A DNA stretch of 15,310 bases from JBGPIT01 sp041485125 (GCA_041485125.1 JBGPIT010000082.1:1-15310), one strand, 5' to 3'; numbered from the stretch's first letter, positions 1 through 6,850 are shown. The notes: generated by a model from the letters alone, not told the origin. Made by a program: numbers and translations.

Positions 1-1
1 C

Positions 2-313
2 CAGGTGACGATCTCGACCGAGAGCCTGCCTTCGAGCGTCGCGATCGCGATCGCGGACACCGGTCGCGGGATCCCGCCGCACGAGTTCTCGCGCATCTTC
101 CAGCGCTACACGCGGACCGGCGATCAGACCCAGGAGGGTACCGGCCTCGGCCTCTACATCGTCGGCACGCTCGTCGAGGCGCACGGCGGCTTCGTGACGA
201 TCGACAGCACACAAGGCACGGGTACGACCTTCACGGTGTACCTGCCGATCGCCGACTGGCGGGCGCATGGCGCCGAGCTGCCGGCGCTGAGCGCTCCCGT
301 CACCACGCACTGA
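2..313 (+). CDS. Sensor histidine kinase, C-terminal ATPase end (5' partial)
   Basis: This is the last part of a two-component sensor kinase: the ATP-binding HATPase_c domain that supplies phosphate for autophosphorylation of a histidine lying upstream, outside the window. The frame is open from base 2, so the start is missing and the first in-frame GTG (base 5) is not a real start. In order one sees the G1 box (DTGRGIP), an F-box-like stretch (FSRIFQRYTR), the G2 box (GTGLGLYIV) and the closing strand pair (GGFVTIDS ... GTTFTVYLP). About 20 poorly conserved residues follow before the TGA. The H-box, N-box, sensor domain and any membrane segments are not visible, so the signal and the partner regulator cannot be named. 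It converges on the uracil-DNA glycosylase gene with 38 bases between the stops. The family call is secure; the subfamily is not. Confidence 0.93.
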   Translation, partial: QVTISTESLPSSVAIAIADTGRGIPPHEFSRIFQRYTRTGDQTQEGTGLGLYIVGTLVEAHGGFVTIDSTQGTGTTFTVYLPIADWRAHGAELPALSAPVTTH

Positions 314-324
314 GATATCAGCCG

Positions 325-348
325 CGCCGCGGCGGCGACGGCGCCGCC
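325..348. terminator. GC-rich hairpin between convergent stop codons
   Basis: The 38-base gap between the kinase stop (311-313) and the glycosylase stop (352-354) holds overlapping GC-only inverted repeats, for example GGCGGC at 331-336 against GCCGCC at 343-348. Its position suggests a shared end signal for the two converging transcripts. Neither strand has a T-run after the stem, so it does not meet the intrinsic-terminator pattern and could be only a by-product of base composition. Confidence 0.22.
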
Positions 349-351
349 CGG

Positions 352-1095
352 TCAGCGCGAGCGGTCCGCCATCGCGCCCCGCGCGGCCCGGAAGATCGAC
401 GACAGCATCGGCGCCGTGAGCCGCCGCGTCTGCGTGTTCTGCCGGCTCGGGTGGAACGACGCGATCAAGGTGACGTCGCCGATCGTCGCCACCGCGCCGT
501 GCGCGAAGGCCGGCAGCGGACGTGGCAGCCGCGCGCCGCGTGCCCGCTCCGTCGCGAGGACCGTCGTGAAGGCAACGCGGCCGAGCGCGACGATCACCTC
601 GATTCGCGCGAGCAGCGCGCGCTCGTGGAGCAGGTACGTCCGACAGCGCGTGAGCTCGTCGATCGTCGGCCGATTGTCGGGCGGTGCGCAGCGCGCGGCG
701 GCGGTGATGTAGGCGTCGTGAAGGACGAGGCCGTCGTCAGCGCTCACGGAGCCCGGCCGGTTGGCGAAGCCGTGCTCGAACATGGCGCGGACCAGCCACT
801 CGCCGCTCTGGTCGCCGGTGAACATGCGGCCGGTGCGGTTGCCGCCGTGCGCGGCGGGCGCCAGGCCCACCACGAGCACGCGTCCGCGCGGATCGCCGAA
901 TCCCGGCAGCGGCCGGCCCCAGTAGGCCTCGTCGCGATACTGGCGGCGCTTCACGCGCGCGACGGTCTCGCGGTAGGCGACCAAGCGCGGACAGAGCCGG
1001 CACTCGACGATGCGGCGATTGAGCGCGGTGAGGCTCGGGACGGAGCGTGTACGGCCCCCGCTCCTCCCCGCGCTCGGACGCGGCGAGGTCGTCAC
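352..1095 (-). CDS. Uracil-DNA glycosylase, family 5 (UdgB type, Fe-S)
   Basis: Predicted cytosolic DNA repair enzyme that removes uracil, and in characterised family 5 members also other deaminated bases, as the first step of base excision repair. The 247-residue product has the family 5 motif at residues 77-95 (GLAPAAHGGNRTG then RMFTGD). In this family the acidic or Asn catalytic residue of families 1 and 4 is replaced, here by Ala79. The second motif (FHPSRQN) is at residues 214-220 with His215. Four cysteines (32, 35, 136, 151) sit where the thermophile UDGs bind a 4Fe-4S cluster. The start is a GTG with no clear Shine-Dalgarno; about 25 basic, low-complexity residues precede the conserved part, so a slightly shorter product is possible. 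It lies 49 bases after the small secreted-protein gene on the same strand and is probably the last gene of that transcript. Fold and family are confident; exact substrate range is inferred. Confidence 0.92.
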   Translation of the reverse strand: MTTSPRPSAGRSGGRTRSVPSLTALNRRIVECRLCPRLVAYRETVARVKRRQYRDEAYWGRPLPGFGDPRGRVLVVGLAPAAHGGNRTGRMFTGDQSGEWLVRAMFEHGFANRPGSVSADDGLVLHDAYITAAARCAPPDNRPTIDELTRCRTYLLHERALLARIEVIVALGRVAFTTVLATERARGARLPRPLPAFAHGAVATIGDVTLIASFHPSRQNTQTRRLTAPMLSSIFRAARGAMADRSR

Positions 1096-1144
1096 GCCGG
1101 GTGGCGCCGCTCGGCGCGGTTGCGCGATCGCGACGGCGACGCGC

Positions 1145-1480
1145 TCACTCGCCGACGTAGCGCACTTGGCCGCCGCCGACGAGGACGCTGCGAGGAATCT
1201 CGTCGTCGCTCAGGCCGTGCCTGATCCTCAGATGGGTCACGAAGTCGGCGCGCTCGCGGAACGTCCGCGCATGCGCGACGCAGACATACGGCGCGCGGTT
1301 CACCGCGACGACGCCCGGCACCGTGTGATGCGAGCCGCCGAAGGGAAAGACCACGGTGCTCGGCGGCGGCTCGAGCGGCACGGTGATGAAGAGGTCGGGA
1401 CGCGCGAGGTGGCGGATGTCGCCGGCGCGCGCCGGCACGGCGGTCGCGAGGACGAGCACCAGGACGACGGCGAGCCGCAC
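1145..1480 (-). CDS. Small secreted protein of unknown family
   Basis: I do not recognise this 111-residue protein. It starts at GTG 1480 and opens with a clear Sec-type signal peptide: Arg2, a hydrophobic run (LAVVLVLVLATAV) and a PARAG cleavage site near residues 16-20. The mature part, about 92 residues, holds a proline-rich stretch (VPLEPPPSTVVFPFGG), a GSHHTVPG segment, one cysteine (PYVCVAH) and a glycine-rich end (VGGGQVRYVGE). With a single cysteine it cannot form an internal disulfide. It sits 45 bases after the PDZ-protein gene and 49 bases before the glycosylase, all on one strand, so it is probably co-transcribed with them. A functional link to the PDZ protein (both exported) is more plausible than one to DNA repair. 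The case for a real gene rests on the signal peptide, the tight packing and the lack of a better frame here; the function is unknown. Confidence 0.62.
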   Translation of the reverse strand: MRLAVVLVLVLATAVPARAGDIRHLARPDLFITVPLEPPPSTVVFPFGGSHHTVPGVVAVNRAPYVCVAHARTFRERADFVTHLRIRHGLSDDEIPRSVLVGGGQVRYVGE

Positions 1481-1525
1481 CGCTCGAGTATTCCACGACG
1501 GGTCGCATCCGAGAATCGCCGATCG

Positions 1526-2680
1526 TCAGCCGCGAAGCCACGCCGCGAGCCGCTCGGTCGATTCCTGCGCGCGCGCCCACAGCAGCTCGATGGCGCGTTC
1601 GGCATCCCAGCTGCCGGCCGCTTGCAACACACGCGTCTCACGCGGCACGGACAGAACGGTCGTTTGCAAGAACGGGTACTCGCCGACCCATTCCGGTACC
1701 TGCGAGTCCGAGAAGTACGGCAGCGGCTGACCGCTGACCCCGCGGCGGTCGATGCCGCGCGACCGCAGGTACGCCAAACGCGCCTGCCAGATGTCGCGTG
1801 CCGTGCGATGGAATGCGAGCACCTCCTCGACTGTCGCTTGCACCGTGAGGGCGGCCTCGGTGGGGCCGAAGGTCAGCGCCGTGATCGTGGTCTCGGCGTC
1901 GCCGAGCCGGCGCTCGTAGACGGTGACGGGCATGGTGAGCACGGCGGCGTCGTTCAGAGGTTGCAACGCTCGCAGCGCGGCGGCAACGGCCTCGATCGTC
2001 TCCGCCCCGACCTCGTGACGTGGCGGCAGGATCGCGGCCGCGCGCACGGCCCGCGCCGGTTTCCCGGGGCGGGTCTCCGGCCCGACGTCCGCGCGCGCCG
2101 CGCCGGCCTCGTGACCCGAGGCGTAAGCGTCCGGCGCGGTCGCACCCGTGCTCGACGCGCCTTCGACCGCGGTTCTGGCCGCGCCGGAACGCGCTTCCGC
2201 CGCCGGAGTGCCCGCCGAGTTGGCAACACGAGCAACGCTCGTCGCGGCTGGGCCGCCGGCGGCGAACGCGAACGTGCCCTGCTGGCGCTCCACCAGAACC
2301 AGGAGCCGCAAGCCCTTCGCGAACGCTTCGGCCGCCGCGTGCTCGAGATCCGCGCAACGGTCGACCCGGCTGCCGTTCGCCTGACGGATGACGTCGCCGG
2401 CGCGGAGCGCGGGCGCGGCTTGCTCGTCGTGCGCCTCGGCGGCGTCGACCGGATGCGCGATCACGATCACCGCGCCGCCGCCGGTCGCGATGCTGCCGCG
2501 ATCTTCCGCGGCGATGCCGAACGCCGCCGGCAGCTCGCAGCGCGCCGCCGCGGCAGCGTCAGCGCCCGTATGGAGAATCACGAGAATGGCAACAGCGACG
2601 TAGCGCCATCCGACGTCAGTACGGCAGCGCCCCCCACCTGTTTTTCCTGGCGCTTCCCCCCTGTTTCCGGAATTGTTCAC
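1526..2680 (-). CDS. Exported PDZ-domain protein with unknown C-terminal domain
   Basis: The 384-residue product has a basic N-terminus, a hydrophobic segment (YVAVAILVIL, about residues 27-36) ending in an Ala-rich stretch that could be cleaved, and then a PDZ domain at about residues 50-137. The PDZ is marked by LRAGDVIRQANG (92-103), the carboxylate-loop/strand pattern typical of bacterial PDZ domains, followed by a helix and LRLLVLVERQQ (124-134). Residues 138-220 are a low-complexity Ala/Gly/Thr linker. Residues 221-384 form a mixed helical region that I cannot assign, including WVGEYPFLQTTVLSVPRETRV. No protease triad is visible, so this is not a DegP/HtrA enzyme; a scaffold or periplasmic adaptor role is inferred. 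I chose GTG 2680 because it puts the hydrophobic segment near the N-terminus. The frame stays open to 2914, but that extension is Arg-rich with no domain character and runs through a terminator hairpin. It is first in the transcript with the small secreted protein and the glycosylase. Confidence 0.75.
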   Translation of the reverse strand: MNNSGNRGEAPGKTGGGRCRTDVGWRYVAVAILVILHTGADAAAAARCELPAAFGIAAEDRGSIATGGGAVIVIAHPVDAAEAHDEQAAPALRAGDVIRQANGSRVDRCADLEHAAAEAFAKGLRLLVLVERQQGTFAFAAGGPAATSVARVANSAGTPAAEARSGAARTAVEGASSTGATAPDAYASGHEAGAARADVGPETRPGKPARAVRAAAILPPRHEVGAETIEAVAAALRALQPLNDAAVLTMPVTVYERRLGDAETTITALTFGPTEAALTVQATVEEVLAFHRTARDIWQARLAYLRSRGIDRRGVSGQPLPYFSDSQVPEWVGEYPFLQTTVLSVPRETRVLQAAGSWDAERAIELLWARAQESTERLAAWLRG

Positions 2681-2699
2681 GCGCGCCGATTCTTCTAAT
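2673..2699 (+). promoter_or_regulatory. Weak candidate promoter for the hairpin transcript
   Basis: TCTAAT at 2694-2699 matches the -10 consensus at five of six positions. TTGTTC at 2673-2678 is a partial -35 match, with a spacing of 15, which is short. If used, transcription would begin near 2706 and run into the two hairpins at 2733-2797. It overlaps the first codons of the divergent PDZ gene. This is only a suggestion. Confidence 0.2.
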
Positions 2700-2705
2700 T
2701 TCTGG

Positions 2706-2806
2706 AGCACGCGGGAAGACGGCCGCACGATTCTCGCAACCCCACCGATAACGGTGTGGTCGCGAGTGGGGCGGAGGCAAAAGGGGGGCCTCCGCCCTAT
2801 TTTTTT
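2706..2806 (+). ncRNA. Candidate small RNA or structured leader (two hairpins)
   Basis: Two stem-loops sit back to back on the plus strand in the gap between the divergent PDZ-protein and M3-peptidase genes. The first, 2733-2766, pairs CTCGC.ACC.CACC with GGTG.GGT.GCGAG: 14 positions, two internal mismatches, loop GATAAC. The second, 2769-2797, is followed by a T-run and is an intrinsic terminator. No plus-strand gene ends upstream, since the neighbour is on the other strand, so something short must be transcribed here for the terminator to act. A roughly 100-nt RNA starting near 2706 is the simplest reading; a transcription attenuator in a long leader of the M3 peptidase gene is the alternative. 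No riboswitch class was recognised. The 5' end is inferred from a weak promoter match. Confidence 0.35.
2769..2806 (+). terminator. Strong rho-independent terminator (plus strand)
   Basis: GGGCGGAGGC at 2769-2778 pairs perfectly with GCCTCCGCCC at 2788-2797 around a 9-base loop. It is followed by TA and then seven T at 2800-2806. The opposite strand has no T-run after the stem, so it works only for plus-strand transcripts. It lies about 180 bases upstream of the M3 peptidase start and downstream of no plus-strand gene. Confidence 0.8.
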
Positions 2807-2987
2807 GTGCGCGGCCTTTCCGGCAAGGACGAATCGGGTCGCGAGCGGCGTTCGCGCGTTGCGTCGTCGCATCCTCGCGCATGTGAACCACAAGGTTCGC
2901 CTGATTGCCACCACAACTGCTACGACTGGGCGCGTGCGCCACTTCGGATGTCGAACCGTTCCGTGCTTGCAAGCGCCCGCGGCAACG
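2807..2987 (+). other. Upstream region of the M3 peptidase gene
   Basis: Together with the hairpin region this completes the 307-base gap between divergent starts (2681-2987). An in-frame extension of the peptidase runs through it, but its residues are Arg-rich and unlike the family. I found no convincing -35/-10 pair, repeat or short gene here, although the promoter of the peptidase would be expected in it. Confidence 0.4.
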
Positions 2988-4781
2988 GTGATCGGCGGTG
3001 ACGGCTCGGCGAACGGGCTGCACTGGGACCTGACCCGGCTCTACGCGGGCCCCGACGATCCGCGACTGGAGGAGGATCTTCGCGCGGCGCGGGAACGGGC
3101 GTTGCGCTTCGCCTCGCGCTATCGCGGGCGCGTCGCCGCCGGCGAGCTCGACGCGCCGGCGCTGCGTGACGCGCTCGTCGAGCTCGAGGCGCTCCAGGAG
3201 ATCAGCGCTCGTCCGGGCTTCTACGCCTCGCTGCTCGCCGCCGCCGATACCCAGAGCGCGACGGCGCTCGACCTCGAGGAGCGCACCACGGAGGCGCAAG
3301 CGGAGATCCGGACGGTGCTCGTCTTCTTCGACCTCGAGCTCACCACGCTCGCCGACGAGCGCTTCGCGGCCTACGTCGCCCACCCTGCCCTTGCGCCGTA
3401 CGCGCACCATCTCGGGACCTTGCGACGGTACAAGCCGCATCTGCTGAGCGAGGCGGAGGAGCGTGCGCTGACGCGGAAGGACGTGAGCGGACGCGCGGCG
3501 TTCATGCAGCTCTACGATGAGCTCACCGGCTCGCTGCGCTTCCCCGTCGTCATCGACGGCGAGACCCGCGAGCTCAGCGACGGCGAGGTGATGGCGCTCC
3601 TCCACGCTCCCGACGCCGGCCTGCGCCAGAGCGCGTTCGAGGCGTACCTGGAGCGCTACGCCGCCGAGCGTCTGCCACTGACGGCGATCTTCAACACCTT
3701 GCTGCTCGACCACCGCATCGAGTGCGACCTGCGCGCCTACGCCGACCCCGCGGATCCGACGCATCTCGCCAACGACGTCGACGCCGACGTCGTCACCGTG
3801 ATGATGGACGCGGTCGGCCGGCACTACGAGGTGATCCGCGAGTTTCTACGTCTGAAGGCGCGGCTCCTCGGTGTGCCGAAGCTCGGCATCGCCGACGTGT
3901 ATGCGCCGCCGATCGATGCTCCCGAGACCCGCATCGCGTACCCCGAGGCGCGTGCGATCGTGCTCGACGCGTTCGCCGCCTTCACGCCGCGCTTCGCGGA
4001 GCTCGCGCGCGAGTTCCTCGACGGCGGCTGGATCGACGCCGAGGTCCGTCCCGGCAAGCGGCACGGCGCGTTCTGCGCCGCGCTCGCGCCCCACCAGCAC
4101 CCGTACGTGCTGATGAGCTACACCGGGACCGCCCGCGACGTCGCGACGCTCGCCCACGAGATCGGCCACGGCATCCACGACATGCTCGCCGCGCGCCAGA
4201 CGCTCCTCAACTACGAGCCGCCGCTCGTCCTCGCCGAGACGGCGTCGGTCTTCGCCGAGATGCTGGTCACGACGCATCTCGTCGCGCGCACGTCCGACCG
4301 CGCGGTCCGGCGGCGGTTGCTCGTCGAGACGCTCGACGAGATCTACGGTACCCTCTTCCGCCAGCACGCGCTCACGCGCTTCGAGCTCGCGGCGCACGCC
4401 GCCCGCCGCAAGCGGCGGCTGGCGAGCGACGACATCTGCGCGGTCTGGGAGCAGGCGCAGCGCGAGCTCTTCGGCGATACCGTCGAGCTCATGCCGGCGT
4501 ACCGCTTCGGCTGGGCGTACATCCCGCACTTCATCCACAGCCGTTTCTACTGTTACGCCTACGCCTTCGGTGAGCTGCTGACCCTCGCGCTCTTCGATCG
4601 CTACCGCCAGGAGCCGGCGACGTTCGTTCCGGCGTACCTCGAGCTGCTGGCGAGCGGCGGCAGTACCGATCCCGCTTCGCTGCTGGCGCGCTTCGGCTTC
4701 GATATCCGCTCGCCTGCGTTTTGGGACCGTGGCTGCGCCACGGTGGCAAGGATGGTCGAGGAGTTGCGCGCCGCGATGTGA
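2988..4781 (+). CDS. M3-family zinc oligoendopeptidase (PepF-like)
   Basis: Predicted cytosolic metallopeptidase that cleaves short peptides, in the oligoendopeptidase F branch of family M3. From GTG 2988 the product is 597 residues, the usual length for PepF. The conserved part begins at once (LHWDLTRLYAGPDDP, from residue 11). An N-terminal helical domain of about 180 residues follows, and then the catalytic domain. Its zinc motif HEIGH is at residues 390-394, with the third ligand most likely Glu417 in ETASVFAEML. C-terminal landmarks typical of the family are YRFGWAYIPHF and FYCYAYAFGELL, containing the tyrosines that close over the substrate. The start is uncertain: no good Shine-Dalgarno precedes 2988, another in-frame GTG lies at 2934, and I chose the one closest to family length. 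It is a single-gene transcript whose TGA directly abuts the stop of the convergent DUF309 gene. Confidence 0.93.
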   Translation: MIGGDGSANGLHWDLTRLYAGPDDPRLEEDLRAARERALRFASRYRGRVAAGELDAPALRDALVELEALQEISARPGFYASLLAAADTQSATALDLEERTTEAQAEIRTVLVFFDLELTTLADERFAAYVAHPALAPYAHHLGTLRRYKPHLLSEAEERALTRKDVSGRAAFMQLYDELTGSLRFPVVIDGETRELSDGEVMALLHAPDAGLRQSAFEAYLERYAAERLPLTAIFNTLLLDHRIECDLRAYADPADPTHLANDVDADVVTVMMDAVGRHYEVIREFLRLKARLLGVPKLGIADVYAPPIDAPETRIAYPEARAIVLDAFAAFTPRFAELAREFLDGGWIDAEVRPGKRHGAFCAALAPHQHPYVLMSYTGTARDVATLAHEIGHGIHDMLAARQTLLNYEPPLVLAETASVFAEMLVTTHLVARTSDRAVRRRLLVETLDEIYGTLFRQHALTRFELAAHAARRKRRLASDDICAVWEQAQRELFGDTVELMPAYRFGWAYIPHFIHSRFYCYAYAFGELLTLALFDRYRQEPATFVPAYLELLASGGSTDPASLLARFGFDIRSPAFWDRGCATVARMVEELRAAM

Positions 4782-4784
4782 TCA
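4779..4784. other. Palindromic double stop, TGATCA
   Basis: The plus-strand peptidase stops with TGA at 4779-4781 and the minus-strand DUF309 gene stops with TGA read from 4784-4782. The two stops form one palindrome with no spacer and no hairpin nearby, so the convergent transcripts must overlap or end inside each other's coding region. Confidence 0.9.
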
Positions 4785-5534
4785 GGCGCGGCCGGGCGTG
4801 ACACCGGTCGCGCGTGCGTGGATCAAGGCCGGAGGTGAGAGGTCGTCTGGAACCGGATCGTCGCCGGCCAACGCAGCGGTCCAGCGCTCGACCCCGCCGA
4901 GAAGGGCGGCGACGTCGACTCCGGCGAAGCCGGAAGCGAACGGCACGAGCTTGCCGCGCCCCGCCGCGAGCAGCGTGCGCGCGCCACCGCGGTTCCCGGT
5001 CTCGAGGTGATGGAAGGCGGCCGCGATCTGGATCACGCCCTGGAGAAAGAGCCGCAGCTCGCCCTCGACCTCGTGCCACAGCCGTTCGAGCACCTCGTGC
5101 ACCTCGAAGAAGAGTCCCGTCTCCCAGAGCACGATCGCCTGCGCGATCGCGGTGGCGCACCGGTCGGTGACCGCGGCGTCGAGCCGGGGCGCCGGAGATT
5201 GCTGCGGTACGGCAGTCTCGTGCGCATCACGCGCACCATGAAGGCGGACGGCGGCGGCGCGGCCGCGGCGCAGGCGCGCGAGCGCCGACGCTCGGTGCGG
5301 GACGAGCTCCGGGCGCAGCCGGACCTCGTCCGCCTCGTCCGCGTCGCCCAGGCGCTCGACGAGGCCGCTCGCCACCAGACGCTCGGCAAGGACGCGCGGC
5401 GGCCTCGTCGCACCGGCGCCGAGCACGTCGATCGCCGCGGTGAGCAGCGCCGTGCCCGATCGATCGTCGAGCGCGTCGAGGATCGCGGTCGCGACCGCGT
5501 TGCGGGCGGCGAGCGACGCGCGCACCGGGCTCAC
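4782..5534 (-). CDS. DUF309-family protein with N-terminal extension
   Basis: A 250-residue protein of unknown biochemical function. The C-terminal half carries the DUF309 signature, an all-helical fold: FFEVHEVLERLWHEVEG (about 142-158), LRLFLQGVIQIAAAFHH (160-176) and GNRGGARTLLAAG (180-192). The paired His/Glu residues in these helices could form a polar or metal site, but no activity is established that I know of. DUF309 proteins are commonly little more than this domain. Here about 115 residues precede it, with a possible winged-helix-like stretch (PPRVLAERLVASGLVERLG, 45-63), which I cannot assign with confidence. The start is GTG 5534, whose last two bases are the first two of the patatin stop (GTGA overlap), implying translational coupling. 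The frame stays open to 5783, but that part lies inside patatin coding sequence and is a shadow. The conserved pairing is inferred from position only. Confidence 0.85.
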   Translation of the reverse strand: MSPVRASLAARNAVATAILDALDDRSGTALLTAAIDVLGAGATRPPRVLAERLVASGLVERLGDADEADEVRLRPELVPHRASALARLRRGRAAAVRLHGARDAHETAVPQQSPAPRLDAAVTDRCATAIAQAIVLWETGLFFEVHEVLERLWHEVEGELRLFLQGVIQIAAAFHHLETGNRGGARTLLAAGRGKLVPFASGFAGVDVAALLGGVERWTAALAGDDPVPDDLSPPALIHARATGVTPGRA

Positions 5535-6799
5535 GCGAAGAGCGCGGCGATCTCGTCGGCTTGGCGCTTCGCGTCCGCGTAGCCGAGGGCGATCAGCTCG
5601 CGGGTGTACGCCGCGTCGAAGAGCACGTAGGAGAGCAGGTCCGCCTCCGACTCGGGCACGCCGCGCACCGCCGAGTGCATGATGAGATCGGCCACCATGC
5701 GGGCCGGACGCAGCGAGCGCGCGCGCTTGTTGTAGCTCCGTCCCGCCATGCGACCGAGATCCTCCGACGGTCGCACCACGCACTCCTTCACGATGGTGTA
5801 GCTGGCGCCGCGCTGGGTGCGGATGATCTCGTTGATGCGGGGCAGGAACTCCGCGCCGAAGGCCGCCTCACCGCCCGCGAGCAGCGCGTTCACCAGCCGC
5901 ATGCGCTGCAGATCGTAGTCGATGTGGTCGAGGAGGAGCGCGTTCAGGACCTTGCCGATCAGATAGGCGGGATTGTTGTACGCAACCTCGCGCTCGGCGC
6001 CGCCTTGGTCGGCGCCCGGGTCTGGCGGGTGGCGGAGCGCGATCAGGAGAATGCGATCCGCGCCGAGACGGAGCGCGGGCGAGAGCGGCGTGTTCAGGCG
6101 CATGCCGCCGTCGCAGTAGAAGTGGCGGCCGATCCGCACGGCGGGGAAGAAGAGCGGGATCGCGGCCGAGGCGAGGGTGTGCAACGCGCCGATCGCGGCG
6201 AGACGTGCGACTACGTAGGGATCGTATTCCCACGGCGTCAGCGCAACGCCACGGCCGTCGACGAAGACGACGGCGCGACCCGACGCGATCTCGGTGCACG
6301 AGACGCAGAGCACCGTGTTCGAGGCTCGGAGATTCGGCCGCAGCTCGCGCCAGGGGATCTGCTCGCGCACGAGGTCCTCGAGCGCGGTGGTGTCGAGTAG
6401 GCCGGGCAGCCGGTCGGGTAGCTTGCCGCCGACGTCGGGCGGTCGGCTGAACGGTCCGCCGAAGATGCGCGCCGGAATGCGTACCAGGTCGCTGATGCTC
6501 AACTTGTACACGCTCTCGAGCGAGAGCGAGTCCCACACCGCGGCGAGCCGCGTGGCGCGAACGTCGTCGTCCTCGTGGAGCGTCGCGCACCAGTACGAGG
6601 CATGGATCGCGCCGACCGAAGCGCCGCTCACGATATCGAACTCGACGCGGCGACCGAGCTGCTTCGGCAGCTCCGTCATCAGGAACGACAGCACGCCGGC
6701 CTCGTAGGCGCCGCGCGCCCCGCCGCCGGAGAGCACGATCGCGATGCGCGGCCGCCGTCCGGCCTCGTCGGGCGGGCGTGGGGCGCCGGCGATCGTCAT
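5531..6799 (-). CDS. Patatin-like phospholipase
   Basis: A 422-residue serine acylhydrolase of the patatin/RssA type, predicted to release fatty acids from phospholipids or related lipids. It has all the family landmarks: the oxyanion loop LSGGGARGAYEAGVL (residues 23-37), the nucleophile elbow GASVG with Ser61 (59-63), and the DGG motif with the dyad Asp230 (230-232). There is no signal peptide or membrane helix, so it is probably cytosolic or membrane-associated. Residues 240-422 extend well past the catalytic core, with a helical C-terminus (LLSYVLFDAAYTRELIALGYADAKRQADEIAALF) of unknown role. The ATG at 6799 has only a weak GAAG upstream. The gene follows tRNA-Gly by 51 bases on the same strand, and its stop overlaps the start of the DUF309 gene. 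Expression may come from the tRNA promoter by read-through, since I see no separate promoter in the gap. The enzyme class is confident; the substrate is unknown. Confidence 0.94.
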   Translation of the reverse strand: MTIAGAPRPPDEAGRRPRIAIVLSGGGARGAYEAGVLSFLMTELPKQLGRRVEFDIVSGASVGAIHASYWCATLHEDDDVRATRLAAVWDSLSLESVYKLSISDLVRIPARIFGGPFSRPPDVGGKLPDRLPGLLDTTALEDLVREQIPWRELRPNLRASNTVLCVSCTEIASGRAVVFVDGRGVALTPWEYDPYVVARLAAIGALHTLASAAIPLFFPAVRIGRHFYCDGGMRLNTPLSPALRLGADRILLIALRHPPDPGADQGGAEREVAYNNPAYLIGKVLNALLLDHIDYDLQRMRLVNALLAGGEAAFGAEFLPRINEIIRTQRGASYTIVKECVVRPSEDLGRMAGRSYNKRARSLRPARMVADLIMHSAVRGVPESEADLLSYVLFDAAYTRELIALGYADAKRQADEIAALFA

Positions 6800-6812
6800 G
6801 CGGTCGAGACTT

Positions 6813-6839
6813 CAGGCCCCGGCCGAACGCCGGGGCCTG
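6813..6839 (-). terminator. GC hairpin after tRNA-Gly
   Basis: CAGGCCCCGGC (6813-6823) and GCCGGGGCCTG (6829-6839) are perfect inverted repeats of 11 bases around a 5-base loop. The hairpin lies 11 bases after the tRNA 3' end and 13 bases before the patatin ATG. No T-run follows on the minus strand, so it may end the tRNA transcript only weakly, serve as an RNA processing or pausing point, or shape the patatin leader. Confidence 0.45.
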
Positions 6840-6850
6840 CGGAACGTGAG

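Noticed and set aside
1010..2698. 562-codon plus-strand open frame across the glycosylase, small protein and PDZ genes
   Set aside because: Arg- and Ala-rich translation with no domain; it is antisense to genes with clear motifs or a signal peptide, as expected from high G+C third positions.
2681..2914. 78-residue N-terminal extension of the PDZ protein
   Set aside because: Arg-rich, runs through the terminator hairpin, and would move the signal-like hydrophobic segment to residue 105 and beyond.
2616..3824. 402-codon minus-strand frame opposite the N-terminal half of the M3 peptidase
   Set aside because: Low-complexity Arg/Glu/Val-rich product; the peptidase on the plus strand is intact and of family length.
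5535..5783. Extension of the DUF309 frame to 5783
   Set aside because: It lies wholly inside the patatin C-terminus in another frame; the GTGA overlap at 5531-5534 gives a better start.
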